Source of the DNA: Nitrosopumilaceae archaeon
Lineage (GTDB): Archaea > Thermoproteota > Nitrososphaeria > Nitrososphaerales > Nitrosopumilaceae
Assembly (NCBI GenBank): GCA_900620265.3
Contig: UYNY03000008.1
Coordinates: 1-38,738 of the forward strand
Direction of reading: 5' to 3'
DNA length: 38,738 nucleotides
Under the pieces are notes generated by a model. It did not search any database, was not told the DNA's origin, and was given only the letters and a program-made list of their open reading frames with translations. Both the position numbers and the translations under genes were made by a program. Of this stretch, positions 24,723 to 34,216 are shown piece by piece. Position 1 is the first letter of the stretch. Each line of letters opens with the position of its first letter.

Positions 24723-27433
24723 GCAGCCGCTACCCCTGGCGTACCACGACCTGTTGTTGATCACGTCCGGCGGCGCGACCCCGGATCACGGACTGGCCGC
24801 CAGACGTGGACCGGCCCGTCGTGGTGCCGATCCCCCGGATGGCAGGCACCCCCCCAGGATCCCCTCCTGCCGCAGCTCCCCCGGGCGGTCCGGATCCTGC
24901 GGCCGGCCCCCCCTGGATGCCGTTTCACGGGCCCAATCCTGGCGCCAGCCGGGGCACAGATCCCGGGACCGCGCCGGGACTGGAGGACCTCCGCGCGGCA
25001 CCGGCCCCTGCCCGTACGGGCATGATCCGGTGCACACAAGCGCCTCCGCGGACCGCCCCCGGTGCCGCGGAACCCCGTCCCCGGATCCAAAAGCCGCCTC
25101 CACGCGCCGCGTCCGGCATCCCTTCCATCCCATACGGCCCTGCGCGCGTATTCAATACTCCCGTCACCGCCTGTTATGGGGCTGCAAGGATCCCGGCCCC
25201 CCCCGGGCCGTCATCGGACCCGTCAAAGTCGTCGGATTCATGCAACCCCGCGGTTCTTCCTCCCGCCGCCACCGTGCCATCGTCCGGCCGGTGGCGCCAT
25301 CCCCGGATCCCCCCCGATCTCACGCGGGGCGCCGCCGGAATGCCCGCCAGGGTGGTTACCCCCCCGGGATCGCCGGGATTCTTGATGATATATCCGGCAG
25401 GATCCACATCCGGGATCAAGCCGTCCCCCCGCAGCCGCATATGAAAAGACGCCTGCCACGCAGCACGCGCGGCCCCGGTCTCCCGGGGGATCCCGTTCCC
25501 GCCGGATTGCCGGGCATGGCAGCTCACGGCCCGTCCCCGGCGTCCGCACCCGCCCCCCCGTTCCCGCCGGGGGCCGGCCCCCTGCGGCCGCCCCGGCCCC
25601 CCGTCCTGCGGGCGCCCGTGGACACTCGTACAATCCCGGGGACATCTGCGGGTATCCGATCCTGCCGCCGCGGGACCGGGCGCGATACGCCGGACCCCCG
25701 CGGGCCGCCATCGCGGCAATCCCCCGCGGGGACCGCGCCCCCCCGGTGCCGCCGCGCCCGCCTCCCGCGCGATCCCGGCGCCGCCGCCCGCAGGCCCCCC
25801 GCAGGATCCCAGGTGCCCCCCGGGCCCCCCGCGGACGCCCCGCCAAGGGGGCCGGCAGCCCCCCGGGGATCCCGCGCGCGCCGGACGGGACCCCCGCGGG
25901 TCTTTCAGGGTGCCGGCGGCCCCCGGCCCGTGCACGCCGGGGCCGCCGCGCCCGGGCCCATGATCCCCCAAAAGCGCCCAGGGGGCGCCCGGCCCGTGCC
26001 GCCGGACGCATGGCATGCATGGCAGGGATCGCGGCAGGCCGCAACCGGGCATGCCCGGGGGCGCCGGCCCCGGAACCGGCCCCGGCCCGGGGACGGTGCG
26101 GGAGCCCGCAACGGTGCAAGGGCCCGCGGGGCCGGCCATGTCCGGGACGGCCCGGATCCCGGCCGGCTCCTGCGCGGTGGACGCGGACGGACGGGGGATG
26201 CCCGTGGCGCCCCGGCGGCATGGCAGGCGGGGGTCCCTGGCGGGGTTGGCGCCGCGCCATGCCCCGCGTCGATCGCCTGCCCCCCGGGCGGCACGGGCGC
26301 ATCCCCCCCGGCCGCGCGACAAGGGCCGGCCCCCGCGTCCCGGCCCTGCCGCAGGGACCGCCGCAGGGACCGCCGCGTCCGCAGCGGCGATCCCCTGCCC
26401 GTGGCCCTGGGGATCAACCGGGGCCGTCAACGGCAGGCCGGCCCGTGCCGGCGGGGGCCGGCCCGGGGGATATGGCCGGGGATCAGGGGCGCGCACCCGG
26501 GGGCCGTTCACCGGCACGGGCCGGCCGGCACGGCCCCGGTAACCCCCCCGCGGGGCCGGACAACGGGGGGCGGCAGGCTGCGCATTCCCCGGATGCCGGG
26601 GATCGCCCCTGGGTGCCAAGCCCCGTGGATGGCGCCGGGCGGGCCGCGCCCCCGTCCGCGCCCGCCAGAAAGCACCCCGGCCGCGCCCCCCGCCGGCAGG
26701 GGGGGACCGCATGCGGCCGGCCGCCGTGCGGGGGAGCGCCCGCCAGAGGCCGGGCCCCCCATGTGGGACGCGGGGCCGTCCATGACGCGCCCCGTGACGC
26801 GGCACCGGGGGGCGGCAGGACGCGGGCGCCCGGGTCCCGAGGGGGGGGACCAGGCACCTGGTGGCCGCCGCGGGGGCATAAACGGCGATGGAATGCCGCA
26901 GGATGCGCGATCAGGGGCCGTGGCGGCAGTCGTGGTTGTCCTGCCGCCATCCGGCGGGCCGCCCGGCCCCGGGACCGCCGCACGATCCGCCCCTGCAGTG
27001 ACCGCCCGGGTATCGTCCCTGATGCGGGGCGGGCCCGGTCCCCGCCGGCGCCCCGTGCGCGCATGCGGCAATACGGGGATGGGATCCGCGGGCCGCGGCC
27101 TGGTCCGCTGCCTGGTCCGCGGCCTGATCCCCGCAACCCCCCCGCGGATGCCGCGGTGATGACGCCCCCCATGGCCACGCCCGCGGCGCACGGGCCTGCC
27201 ATGCCGGGGCCCTGCCCCCCGTCCGGCCGGCGCGCGCCCCGGATCCTGCCACGGTTCCTGCCGGATATGCCGGCGCCGGATGCCGCAGCGGCCCCTGCCG
27301 GAACCGGCCACGCGGGCGCCGGTACCGGGGCGGGCCCGCGCGGGGGACGGCCGGCCGCCGGATCCGGGGCGCGGCGCCCGGCAGGTCCCCCTGGCCCGCC
27401 GGTATCATCCCGGCGGCACCGCGGCCGCGTGCC
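24723..27433. other. 2.7 kb extremely GC-rich block without convincing genes
   Basis: By eye well over 70% G+C, with many runs of C or G, CGG/CCG/GGATCC words and almost no AT patches. Very long frames are open on both strands and in several registers at once, but all translate into Pro/Arg/Gly/Ala-rich low complexity, which is what a stop-poor GC-rich sequence produces by chance. No TATA-like box, RNA gene or tandem repeat was found. It lies between a frameshifted copy of the Ig-like gene end and a further relic of it, so it may be decayed DNA driven by GC-biased change. Confidence 0.6.
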
Positions 27434-27486
27434 GGTATCAGACCCGGGGGCCCTCTCGCCGTCCGTATCCATCGAGATCACGGCCG
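27434..27486 (+). pseudogene. Third relic of the Ig-like gene end
   Basis: GGTATCAGACCCGGGGGCCC followed by TCTCGCC, then CGAGATCACGG, aligns with the last 50 bases of the copies at 1-227 and 24331-24722. Most differences are toward G or C. Confidence 0.5.
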
Positions 27487-27727
27487 GCCAGGCGGTACCA
27501 TTCTGTCCGGACGGCCCCCGGCCCCGATAACTTTACAGAACCCCCCTACCCGGCCCGTGCATGGCAAGGCAGAGGAACGGCCCCGGCGCCGCCCCCCAGG
27601 CTGGAGGCCGGCCGCACGGGCTCCGCGGCAAGGCGGTCGTTCCCGCGGGCGGCGCATGCGCCGCAGCACCTGGCAGGGGAGGGATCCCGGACGGGTAGCG
27701 GCACGACGGCGGCTCCCGAACCCCTGA
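27487..27727. other. Spacer upstream of the restriction-modification gene
   Basis: About 240 bp, GC-rich; contains the short AT patch TAACTTTACAG near 27528-27538. No gene is supported. Confidence 0.35.
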
Positions 27728-27738
27728 GGGGGGGGGGG
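27728..27738 (+). repeat. Run of 11 G upstream of the restriction-modification gene
   Basis: An uninterrupted G11 tract ends 22 nt before GTG 27761. Such homopolymers slip during replication and can alter promoter spacing or the frame of an upstream start. Confidence 0.7.
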
Positions 27739-27760
27739 TGGACGCGCGGCAAGCCAGGCC

Positions 27761-30541
27761 GTGGTCCGGCTCCGGGCAGAAAAGTTTGCCAGGGACTGGA
27801 AGGGCCAGGACGTAATCGAGGCGGCCGAGTCGCACACCTTTTGGGACGAGTTCTTCCACATATTCGGCATGAAGAGGCGCGACTTTGCAAAGTTCGAGTA
27901 CAACGTCCGCCTGCTGCCGAGGCCCGGCAAGGGCCTCTCGGGGCGCATCGACCTGTTCTGGCAGCGAAAGCTCCTCGTGGAGCACAAGAGCCCCGGCAGG
28001 GACCTTGACGAGGCCGACAGGCAGGCCCTGAGGTACTATGAGGGCCTGGACGCGGACATCAGGCCCCAGTACGTCATATCGTGCGACTTTAACTGGTTCC
28101 GGCTGCGGGACCTAAAGTCCGGGGGCGACACGGTATTCGAGCTAGAGCACCTCCCATCGATGCTCGGGCACCTTGGCTTCATGTCGGCCGGCGCGGACAG
28201 CGAGACATACGACGAGGAGATCAACCAAAAGGCCGCCTACAAGATGGACGCCATATACGACCTGCTCAGCAAGGAGGACTATGGGGAGGACCTGCTGGGC
28301 ATGTGGCTGGTCCGGATAGCGTACTGCCTCTTTGCCGAGGACTCTGGGATCTTTGAAAAGAACCAGTTCCGCGAGTATATCGAGAGGTATACGCGCCGCG
28401 ACGGCGGGGACCTTGGCTCCGAGCTCAACCGGATCTTCACCGTCCTTGATACCCCGCCCGGCAAGAGGCGCAGCATGCCGGCCGACCTCGGGGCCTTCCG
28501 GTACATCGACGGCGGCCTCTTCAGCGACCGGCTCGAGGAGGTGTTCTGCAGCAGGGAGATCCGCGAGGCGATCCTGGCAGCCGCCGACTTTGCCTGGGAC
28601 GGCGTATCCCCCTCCATATTCGGCAGCATGTTCGAGGGCATGATGTCCGGGACGGAGCGCCGCAGGTACGGGGCCCACTATACCACCACCAGGAACGTCC
28701 ACAGGGTCATAGACCCGCTCTTCATGGACGGCCTGTACCGCGAGTACGGCCAGATAGTGGGGTCCGACGGGACGCGCAACGAGAAGAGGTCGGGGCTCCT
28801 CCGCCTGCAGGACCGGCTCCGCTCCCTCCGGTTCCTGGATCCCGCCTGCGGGTCGGGCAGCTTTCTGATAACCTCCTACCAGGACCTCCGGACGCTGGAG
28901 CTTGACATCATCCGGTTCTGCCACCGGGAGGCCGTCATCCGGGACTCGACCGTCCTCTCAAAGGTCAACGTGGACCAGTTCTACGGGATCGAGCTAAAGC
29001 CCTATGCCGCCAAGATAACCGAGGCGGCCATGTGGATGGTGGACCACATCGAGAACCTCAAGATCGCCAACCACTTCGAGGGGGCAGAGCTCCGCATACC
29101 CCTGAGGGAGCACGCCACCATCCGCGTGGGCGACGCCCTGGAGGTCGACTGGAACGACGTGCTGCCCGGCAGGGACTGCTCCTACATCATCGGCAACCCC
29201 CCGTTCGGGGGCGGCAACCAGGGGGGCGGCGGGCCCGATCAGACAAAGCGGATAACGGGGCACGGGGACCTTGACTATGTCTCCAACTGGTTTGTAAAGT
29301 CGGCAGAGTACTGCAATGAGAGGTGCAGGGTCGGCCTCGTATCCACCAACAGCATAATCCAGGGGGAGCAGGTGGGGGACCTCTGGCCCACGATCCTTGA
29401 CAAGCACGGCATGCGGATAATATTCGGGTATACGCCGTTTCCATGGATGACCGACGCCAGGGACGCGGCACGCGTGCACGTGGTGATACTCGGGCTCTCA
29501 AAGACCCATGCGACAACCAACCATATCTATGATGCCGGCGGCGGCAGGACCGCCCACAGGTACATCTCGCCGTACCTCAGGGGGTTCTCAAAGAGGGTGC
29601 CCCTGGTGACGGCCTCGCCCGTCCCCGTGAACGGCCTCGGCAGGATCAGGCAGGGATCCACGCCGATAGACGACGGCATGTACATATTCACAGACGAGGA
29701 AAGGGAGGCGTTCCTAAAGAAAGAGCCGGGGGCCGAAAGATACCTGAGGCCGTACATAACGGGAAGGAGCTTTCTCAACGGGGGCGACCGCTGGATTCTG
29801 GAGCTGCGAAACATCAGGCCGAGCGAGCTGGCAGGGCTCGTGCACGTAAAAAAACTAACGGACGAGGTCTCCCGCTACCGCGCCGGCAGGAAGAGGAAAA
29901 ACACCATAAAGCTGGCAAGGACGCCCACCGTCTGGAACACAACGGTCATACCGGAGAGGCCGTTCCTCATACTCCCAAAGGTGAGCAGCCGGGCCCGGAG
30001 ATACATACCGGTGGGGTTCCGGAGCCCCCCCGCAATCCCAAGCGACAAGGCCTTCATAGTCGAGAACGCCACGGCTGACCTCTTCGGGCTGCTCTCGTCA
30101 AGGATGCACATGGCCTGGGTCGAGCTGGTGGCGGGCCGTATGAAGTCGGACTATTCGTATTCCTCCAGCGTGGTCTATAACACATTCCCCCTGCCGGATG
30201 GCGATCTCGGGCCCCTGGCAAGGCACGCCGAAGAGATCCTCCGGATCCGCGGCATGCACGGCGGCCAGAGCCTGGCGGACCTGTACGGCACCCCCATGCA
30301 GCCGGACCTGCTCAGGGCCCACGAGAGGCTGGACGCGGCAGTGGACCGCCTCTACCGCGAGGAGCCCTTTGGCGGCGACCTTGAGAGGTGGGAGTTCCTG
30401 CTGGGCAGGTACGAGGCCATGAGGCTGGGCGGGCTGAGGCGGTTCCGGCCCCCGAGGAAGATCAAGAAGAGGATCCCGCGGCAGCCCGGGCCCGCACCGC
30501 GCCGGCGCGCGGCCGGATCGCCATCCCGAAGGCGATCATAG
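27761..30541 (+). CDS. MmeI-type (type IIL) restriction-modification enzyme (926 aa)
   Basis: A single-chain enzyme expected to methylate and cut DNA. The N-terminal nuclease has GRIDLFWQRKLLVEHKS, where Asp64-x9-Glu74-x-Lys76 fits the PD-(D/E)xK spacing of MmeI. A helical spacer follows, then the N6-adenine methyltransferase with DPACGSGSF (SAM site, from residue 360) and NPPF (catalytic, from 479). The target-recognition region and the family-typical YNTFPLPDG come near residue 810. Length is almost that of MmeI (919 aa). All key motifs are intact, so activity is plausible. GTG 27761 is the first start in frame; no TATA box was found and a G11 run lies just before it. The C-terminal ~40 residues are Arg/Pro-rich. 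It heads a defence-like island. Confidence 0.92.
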   Translation: MVRLRAEKFARDWKGQDVIEAAESHTFWDEFFHIFGMKRRDFAKFEYNVRLLPRPGKGLSGRIDLFWQRKLLVEHKSPGRDLDEADRQALRYYEGLDADIRPQYVISCDFNWFRLRDLKSGGDTVFELEHLPSMLGHLGFMSAGADSETYDEEINQKAAYKMDAIYDLLSKEDYGEDLLGMWLVRIAYCLFAEDSGIFEKNQFREYIERYTRRDGGDLGSELNRIFTVLDTPPGKRRSMPADLGAFRYIDGGLFSDRLEEVFCSREIREAILAAADFAWDGVSPSIFGSMFEGMMSGTERRRYGAHYTTTRNVHRVIDPLFMDGLYREYGQIVGSDGTRNEKRSGLLRLQDRLRSLRFLDPACGSGSFLITSYQDLRTLELDIIRFCHREAVIRDSTVLSKVNVDQFYGIELKPYAAKITEAAMWMVDHIENLKIANHFEGAELRIPLREHATIRVGDALEVDWNDVLPGRDCSYIIGNPPFGGGNQGGGGPDQTKRITGHGDLDYVSNWFVKSAEYCNERCRVGLVSTNSIIQGEQVGDLWPTILDKHGMRIIFGYTPFPWMTDARDAARVHVVILGLSKTHATTNHIYDAGGGRTAHRYISPYLRGFSKRVPLVTASPVPVNGLGRIRQGSTPIDDGMYIFTDEEREAFLKKEPGAERYLRPYITGRSFLNGGDRWILELRNIRPSELAGLVHVKKLTDEVSRYRAGRKRKNTIKLARTPTVWNTTVIPERPFLILPKVSSRARRYIPVGFRSPPAIPSDKAFIVENATADLFGLLSSRMHMAWVELVAGRMKSDYSYSSSVVYNTFPLPDGDLGPLARHAEEILRIRGMHGGQSLADLYGTPMQPDLLRAHERLDAAVDRLYREEPFGGDLERWEFLLGRYEAMRLGGLRRFRPPRKIKKRIPRQPGPAPRRRAAGSPSRRRS

Positions 30542-30805
30542 GTCCGGCCCCCGGGCGGCGCCAGTCCGCCACTGCCGTGCCACGGGAACCGTACACCACG
30601 ACGCCCCCGATCCCGGCGCTTGCCGGGTCTGCGCGCCCATGATATGGGACGGCACGCCCCCGGTGGATCCAAGGGTGGTACCTGCGGCACTACATAGAAT
30701 CTGCCATCATGCGGCCTGTTCTTTATCTTGACGCGCATATTGGCGCAGAATCTTGGCGCGTGCCGGCAGCACATGATCCCGCTACGCACAACCGGGCGAA
30801 AAATT
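30542..30805. other. Spacer with candidate operator before the TIR-transposase fusion
   Basis: Holds a 7-bp direct repeat TTGGCGC (30740-30746 and 30753-30759, period 13) about 50 nt upstream of the TATA box, and CCCATGATATGGG (near 30637), a short inverted repeat. Both could bind a regulator. No gene seen. Confidence 0.35.
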
Positions 30806-30813
30806 TATAAGCT
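30806..30813 (+). promoter_or_regulatory. TATA box of the TIR-transposase fusion gene
   Basis: AAAAATTTATAAG gives a strong TATA box (TTTATAAG, centred 25 nt before GTG 30834). Confidence 0.65.
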
Positions 30814-30833
30814 ACCCCTAATGACGTTCCTTC

Positions 30834-32534
30834 GTGGATCAGATCTTCATCAGTTGCCCGACATCGAAGCCCATGATCACGTGCGGAAGAAATCTTCGCG
30901 GCGAGCTTGAAAGATGCGGGTATGGGGGCTATATCGCATCGGATAACCCAATGTACGGGTATAGCCTCCTTGACAAGGTAAAGTACGAGATTAGGGCGTC
31001 CAACCTATTGATCGCCCTCCTGTTCAAAAAGCCCTCGTCATTCGTGTTTCAAGAGATTGGATATGCCGAGAATTACATCCCCGTCGTGTATATGGTGGAA
31101 AGGGGCGTCACTGATGTCGGAGGGTTCATGCAGGACAGGGAGTACGAGCCGTTCACCGTCGATGACTTTTCCTCCAGCGCAGAGCGGATATCCTCCCGGA
31201 TCCCGGATATCCTTGCCAGATATGCCGCCGAAAATCGCCCCGTCGGCACGTCCGGCCACCCCGTGCCCGGCCCCCCAAGTTATCCCCCCCCCCAGCTCCG
31301 CCATAGCCCGCATGGACGTCCAACTCCATATCGGGCCGGATCTGCGGGCGTGATGGGCACTTCACACGATGACGCCGGGCGCCTGCTGCCCCTGAAGGAC
31401 TATATCGCCAACTCCCCGCCCGTCCCCGACTGGTACGCCTCGATCTCCCGGTCCGTCAGGATGGAGACTGACGACCTGAGCCGCACCATGCGCTTTGGCA
31501 GTACCTGGGGGTTCTGCCAGGTGATGATCCGCGTGGGAGGGAGGACGCTGTGGCTTACGGCGATAATAGACACGAAGACCAGCTACATACTGTCGTACCT
31601 GCTGTCACTGGACAAGCCGGACAATCCAAAGACAGCTCAGATCCTGCAGGAGGCCCAGATCTCCGCCGGGATCCCCTCGGTGGTGGAGGGGACTATCCCC
31701 CACTGGGAGACTGGGCAGCTCAGGGATACCCTCGAGTTCACGATGGGAGACAGCCTGCTGGGCTGCCCGCGATACATGGAAAGCGGCAGCGGCCTGATAC
31801 GGTTCATGAAATTCCTGGAGGCGGTTCTCAAAAAAGCGTGCACGGACTCCCCCTGGCTGGATATGACGGAGATGAACCGTAGCGTCGAATACAGCGTCAT
31901 CAACCATAACTTCTTCCCCCGGCCGTACGAGCCCGGAATCCCGGCCGACAACGCCAATTTCAAGACAAAGTTCAGAAGCACGGTCGAAATACACAACCGT
32001 GCAATGTCGGGGGACAAGGGCTTTCTGATCAAGCTCGGCGGCAACACGAGGCACGTAAAAATCGTCCAGTCCCCCGAGTACGGCATGATCTATCTCTACA
32101 TAAAGCCCGGTGCAAACAGGATGGTGCGCGGCGAGATAGAATCGACCCTTGCGGGCTGCGGGTTTGAACTCGAGGGAAAGTCATGGCGCCGCCAGTTCCA
32201 GTTCCTGCACACACAGGGCGTCATGGGTGAGAGCGCCCTTCCAAGGCAGACGTTCAGCATATGCAACAAGTGCGGCATCGCCTCCCTCTCGCTGCAGGAG
32301 GCGTCAAGGGTCAACGGGTTCCTGGACGACTCTGGCCGCGTCAGGATCCAGCCCACGTGCAGGGTGTGCAAGCACGGCTCGGATCACCCCCGGAGGCGGT
32401 TCCGCAGGCGTCCCGCCCGTCCCCAGCTCCGCCCACTGGCCCTGACGCTAGACGCGTTTGCGGGAGGCCCCGAGCCCGCCGCCCACGCCGTGGTACAGCC
32501 CGAGCCGCGGCATATTGAAGGCGTGGGGGCTTAG
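30834..32534 (+). CDS. TIR domain fused to a catalytically dead DDE transposase-like domain and zinc ribbon (566 aa)
   Basis: GTG 30834 follows a strong TATA box. Residues 1-130 are a TIR domain: IFISCPTS, ASDNPMYGYSLLDKVKYEIR, NLLIALLF, and VFQEIGYAE with Glu74 at the NADase position. A Pro-rich linker (135-180, over a C9 run) follows. Residues 195-385 resemble the IS6/IS240 DDE core: W225 to D246 aligns without gap to the family pattern WxxDET...VD, but the catalytic Asp is Cys228, the next Glu is Gln229, and the second catalytic Asp position is Glu285 (VVEG). NFFPRPYEPGIPAD matches the usual transposase end. Residues 390-460 are unassigned; a C4 zinc ribbon (CNKC...CRVC, 477-512) follows. 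Likely a domesticated DNA-binding module coupled to an NAD-cleaving effector; this role is inferred. Confidence 0.75.
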   Translation: MDQIFISCPTSKPMITCGRNLRGELERCGYGGYIASDNPMYGYSLLDKVKYEIRASNLLIALLFKKPSSFVFQEIGYAENYIPVVYMVERGVTDVGGFMQDREYEPFTVDDFSSSAERISSRIPDILARYAAENRPVGTSGHPVPGPPSYPPPQLRHSPHGRPTPYRAGSAGVMGTSHDDAGRLLPLKDYIANSPPVPDWYASISRSVRMETDDLSRTMRFGSTWGFCQVMIRVGGRTLWLTAIIDTKTSYILSYLLSLDKPDNPKTAQILQEAQISAGIPSVVEGTIPHWETGQLRDTLEFTMGDSLLGCPRYMESGSGLIRFMKFLEAVLKKACTDSPWLDMTEMNRSVEYSVINHNFFPRPYEPGIPADNANFKTKFRSTVEIHNRAMSGDKGFLIKLGGNTRHVKIVQSPEYGMIYLYIKPGANRMVRGEIESTLAGCGFELEGKSWRRQFQFLHTQGVMGESALPRQTFSICNKCGIASLSLQEASRVNGFLDDSGRVRIQPTCRVCKHGSDHPRRRFRRRPARPQLRPLALTLDAFAGGPEPAAHAVVQPEPRHIEGVGA

Positions 32535-32649
32535 GGAGGCAGGACTTTGACAACCCAAAGTACGCGAGCGGCTAGGACGGCGGGGGTCCCCTTATCTGGG
32601 AGGGTGGAGACCTGTCAATCTCAGGGGGCACCCAGATGGACTTGAGGTC

Positions 32650-33282
32650 ATGATAGACGCCAGACCGTATCACGTGACCCACCATGAGACCATGACCGCC
32701 GGGTGGTCCCCCGAGTCCGTCTCGGCCCGGATCGCCCAAAAGGCGGGCGCCCTGCGTGGCAGATCCGCATACAAGGTAATACGTACTATAAAGGACACGA
32801 GGCCGATTCACGGGATCGGATACTGCTCAGACCTGACGGAATATGTCCATCAGGCGTCGTTCTTCATACGAGATTTGTACTATATCCTCCACGAATCCGG
32901 CAGGATGACCCATGTACTGATGCCAATCCACATGCACAACACATACTGCCAGGCCATAGACTTCCTCCGCAGGACGGCCGCTTGGCACGAGTATGTGACA
33001 CAGAACGCGTCTCCCTCTAGACTTGGCAACATCCAGATCATTCCAAGCGAACTCGCCGGTCTGGACTCGGACAGCACCGCCTATGCGGTCGACGCGTCCT
33101 GCGCACTGTGCTTCCAAGGGCACGAGTCGTGCCACTATCGCTCCAACATGTCCGGGTGCGCGACCATTGAGACCCGTGGCAGGTATCAGTTTTTGCTATT
33201 GTCGGAGGAGAACGCTCGCACGGCTCCAGATACGCCATACCGAACATGGCCCGGGTTCAGGATAGAGGTGAGGTCTGAATGA
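32650..33282 (+). CDS. Capsid-like-pattern family protein (210 aa), member 2
   Basis: ATG 32650 opens a 210-residue protein whose last 120 residues closely match the 254-aa protein at 6973-7737: HVLMPIHMHNTY, FLRRTAAW, RLGNIQIIPSELAGLDS, TAYAVDASCALCFQG, ETRGRYQFLLLSEENARTAP, PGFRIEV. The N-terminal 90 residues are helical (VSARIAQKAGALRG, YVHQASFFIRDLYYIL). The arrangement is reminiscent of HK97-fold shell proteins, though much of a full capsid would be missing. The next gene (33306) starts 24 nt later and is another member, so they form an operon. Base composition is less GC-rich than the flanks. Function uncertain. Confidence 0.7.
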   Translation: MIDARPYHVTHHETMTAGWSPESVSARIAQKAGALRGRSAYKVIRTIKDTRPIHGIGYCSDLTEYVHQASFFIRDLYYILHESGRMTHVLMPIHMHNTYCQAIDFLRRTAAWHEYVTQNASPSRLGNIQIIPSELAGLDSDSTAYAVDASCALCFQGHESCHYRSNMSGCATIETRGRYQFLLLSEENARTAPDTPYRTWPGFRIEVRSE

Positions 33283-33305
33283 CGACAGGTTCCCGTCATA
33301 CATAG

Positions 33306-34109
33306 ATGCATAGGTATACAAGTCCGAAGCTCACTAGGAGGATCGAGCCATACGATATATACAAGATGCACACACTGCTGCCAGAGCCCTGCATGGAGGT
33401 GATGCCGTACATGCATCAGATGCTCCCTCTTGACGAATCAAGACGTGTCCGTGGTAGGGATATAACATTCGTCAACGAGAGGCTTGATCCTGTCCGGTAC
33501 TACGCAACGTATGTGACACCGTATGAAACCAATCTGCGCCTGAAAAGAATGCAGATGTTTTGGCACAACTGGAAGCGAAACCATATAGAGGAATCCATAA
33601 AGCCCCTTGAAGATCTTCCCTGTAAGAACATGGGCCCCGTGAGATATGCCGCAGGTAGCTTGGACCTTCCATATGCACGATCTATCTTGGACGAGATTGA
33701 TGGCTATATATCCGAATACAATGACTCCCACGAGGATCAGATCGCGTACCTTATGATGCCAAGGAGCCTGTATAGGAGGTATGTTAGCAACGCGCTTCTT
33801 GCAAGGCCTAATGCCTGCAAGAACGCTCCCCGGGAGACGGGCACTGGAATCCTGGTGGATCTTGGCGGCATCAGGTTGGTCGTGAGTCTTGAGCTAAACA
33901 ACATCTCTCAGAACACCATCTATCTGACAACCGGGGAGCATGCCTTCCGGGCCCAGAGCCCCGTATCCATGGTCACGGACTTTGACTATTTTGACAGTAC
34001 TGGGCGTGTATCATACGTCGAGAGGTACCAGTACTTTTGCGACCCCGACTCGGGGTTCCGGATACAGGTGGAGCCAGAGCTGCACCCTGATCTCCTGTGG
34101 CTTTGTTGA
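33306..34109 (+). CDS. Capsid-like-pattern family protein (267 aa), member 3
   Basis: ATG 33306 lies 24 nt after the previous stop. N-terminal 130 residues are helical with many Arg, Met and Tyr. Then come IAYLMMPRSLYRRYVSNALL, GTGILVDLGGIRLVVSLELN, TIYLTTGEHAFRAQSP and VERYQYFCDPDSGFRIQVEP. These occupy the same order as in the two other family members, and the run MPRS-Y, G-G-I-x-x-V-V-S, then T-x-Y-L is what HK97-type capsid or encapsulin C-termini look like. Length (267) is near that of encapsulins. It is more diverged from members 1 and 2 than they are from each other. A shell-forming role is a hypothesis only; no portal, terminase or protease gene is seen nearby. Confidence 0.7.
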   Translation: MHRYTSPKLTRRIEPYDIYKMHTLLPEPCMEVMPYMHQMLPLDESRRVRGRDITFVNERLDPVRYYATYVTPYETNLRLKRMQMFWHNWKRNHIEESIKPLEDLPCKNMGPVRYAAGSLDLPYARSILDEIDGYISEYNDSHEDQIAYLMMPRSLYRRYVSNALLARPNACKNAPRETGTGILVDLGGIRLVVSLELNNISQNTIYLTTGEHAFRAQSPVSMVTDFDYFDSTGRVSYVERYQYFCDPDSGFRIQVEPELHPDLLWLC

Positions 34110-34216
34110 ATGTAGCGTACTTGGCTCGTAGTAATCATGGTACAATATATCACAATCGTTTGAGTATGATTTCTGTTGCTCAAATTTGTATTATTCGGTT
34201 GCCATTGATGCCATTC

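Noticed and set aside
24723-27530. Several very long open frames on both strands in the GC-rich block
   Set aside because: All are Pro/Arg/Gly/Ala-rich, overlap each other in several registers, lack promoters and domains, and are expected by chance when stop codons are rare.
30637-30649. CCCATGATATGGG as an operator
   Set aside because: Only 5-bp arms and far from the TATA box; such short palindromes occur by chance.
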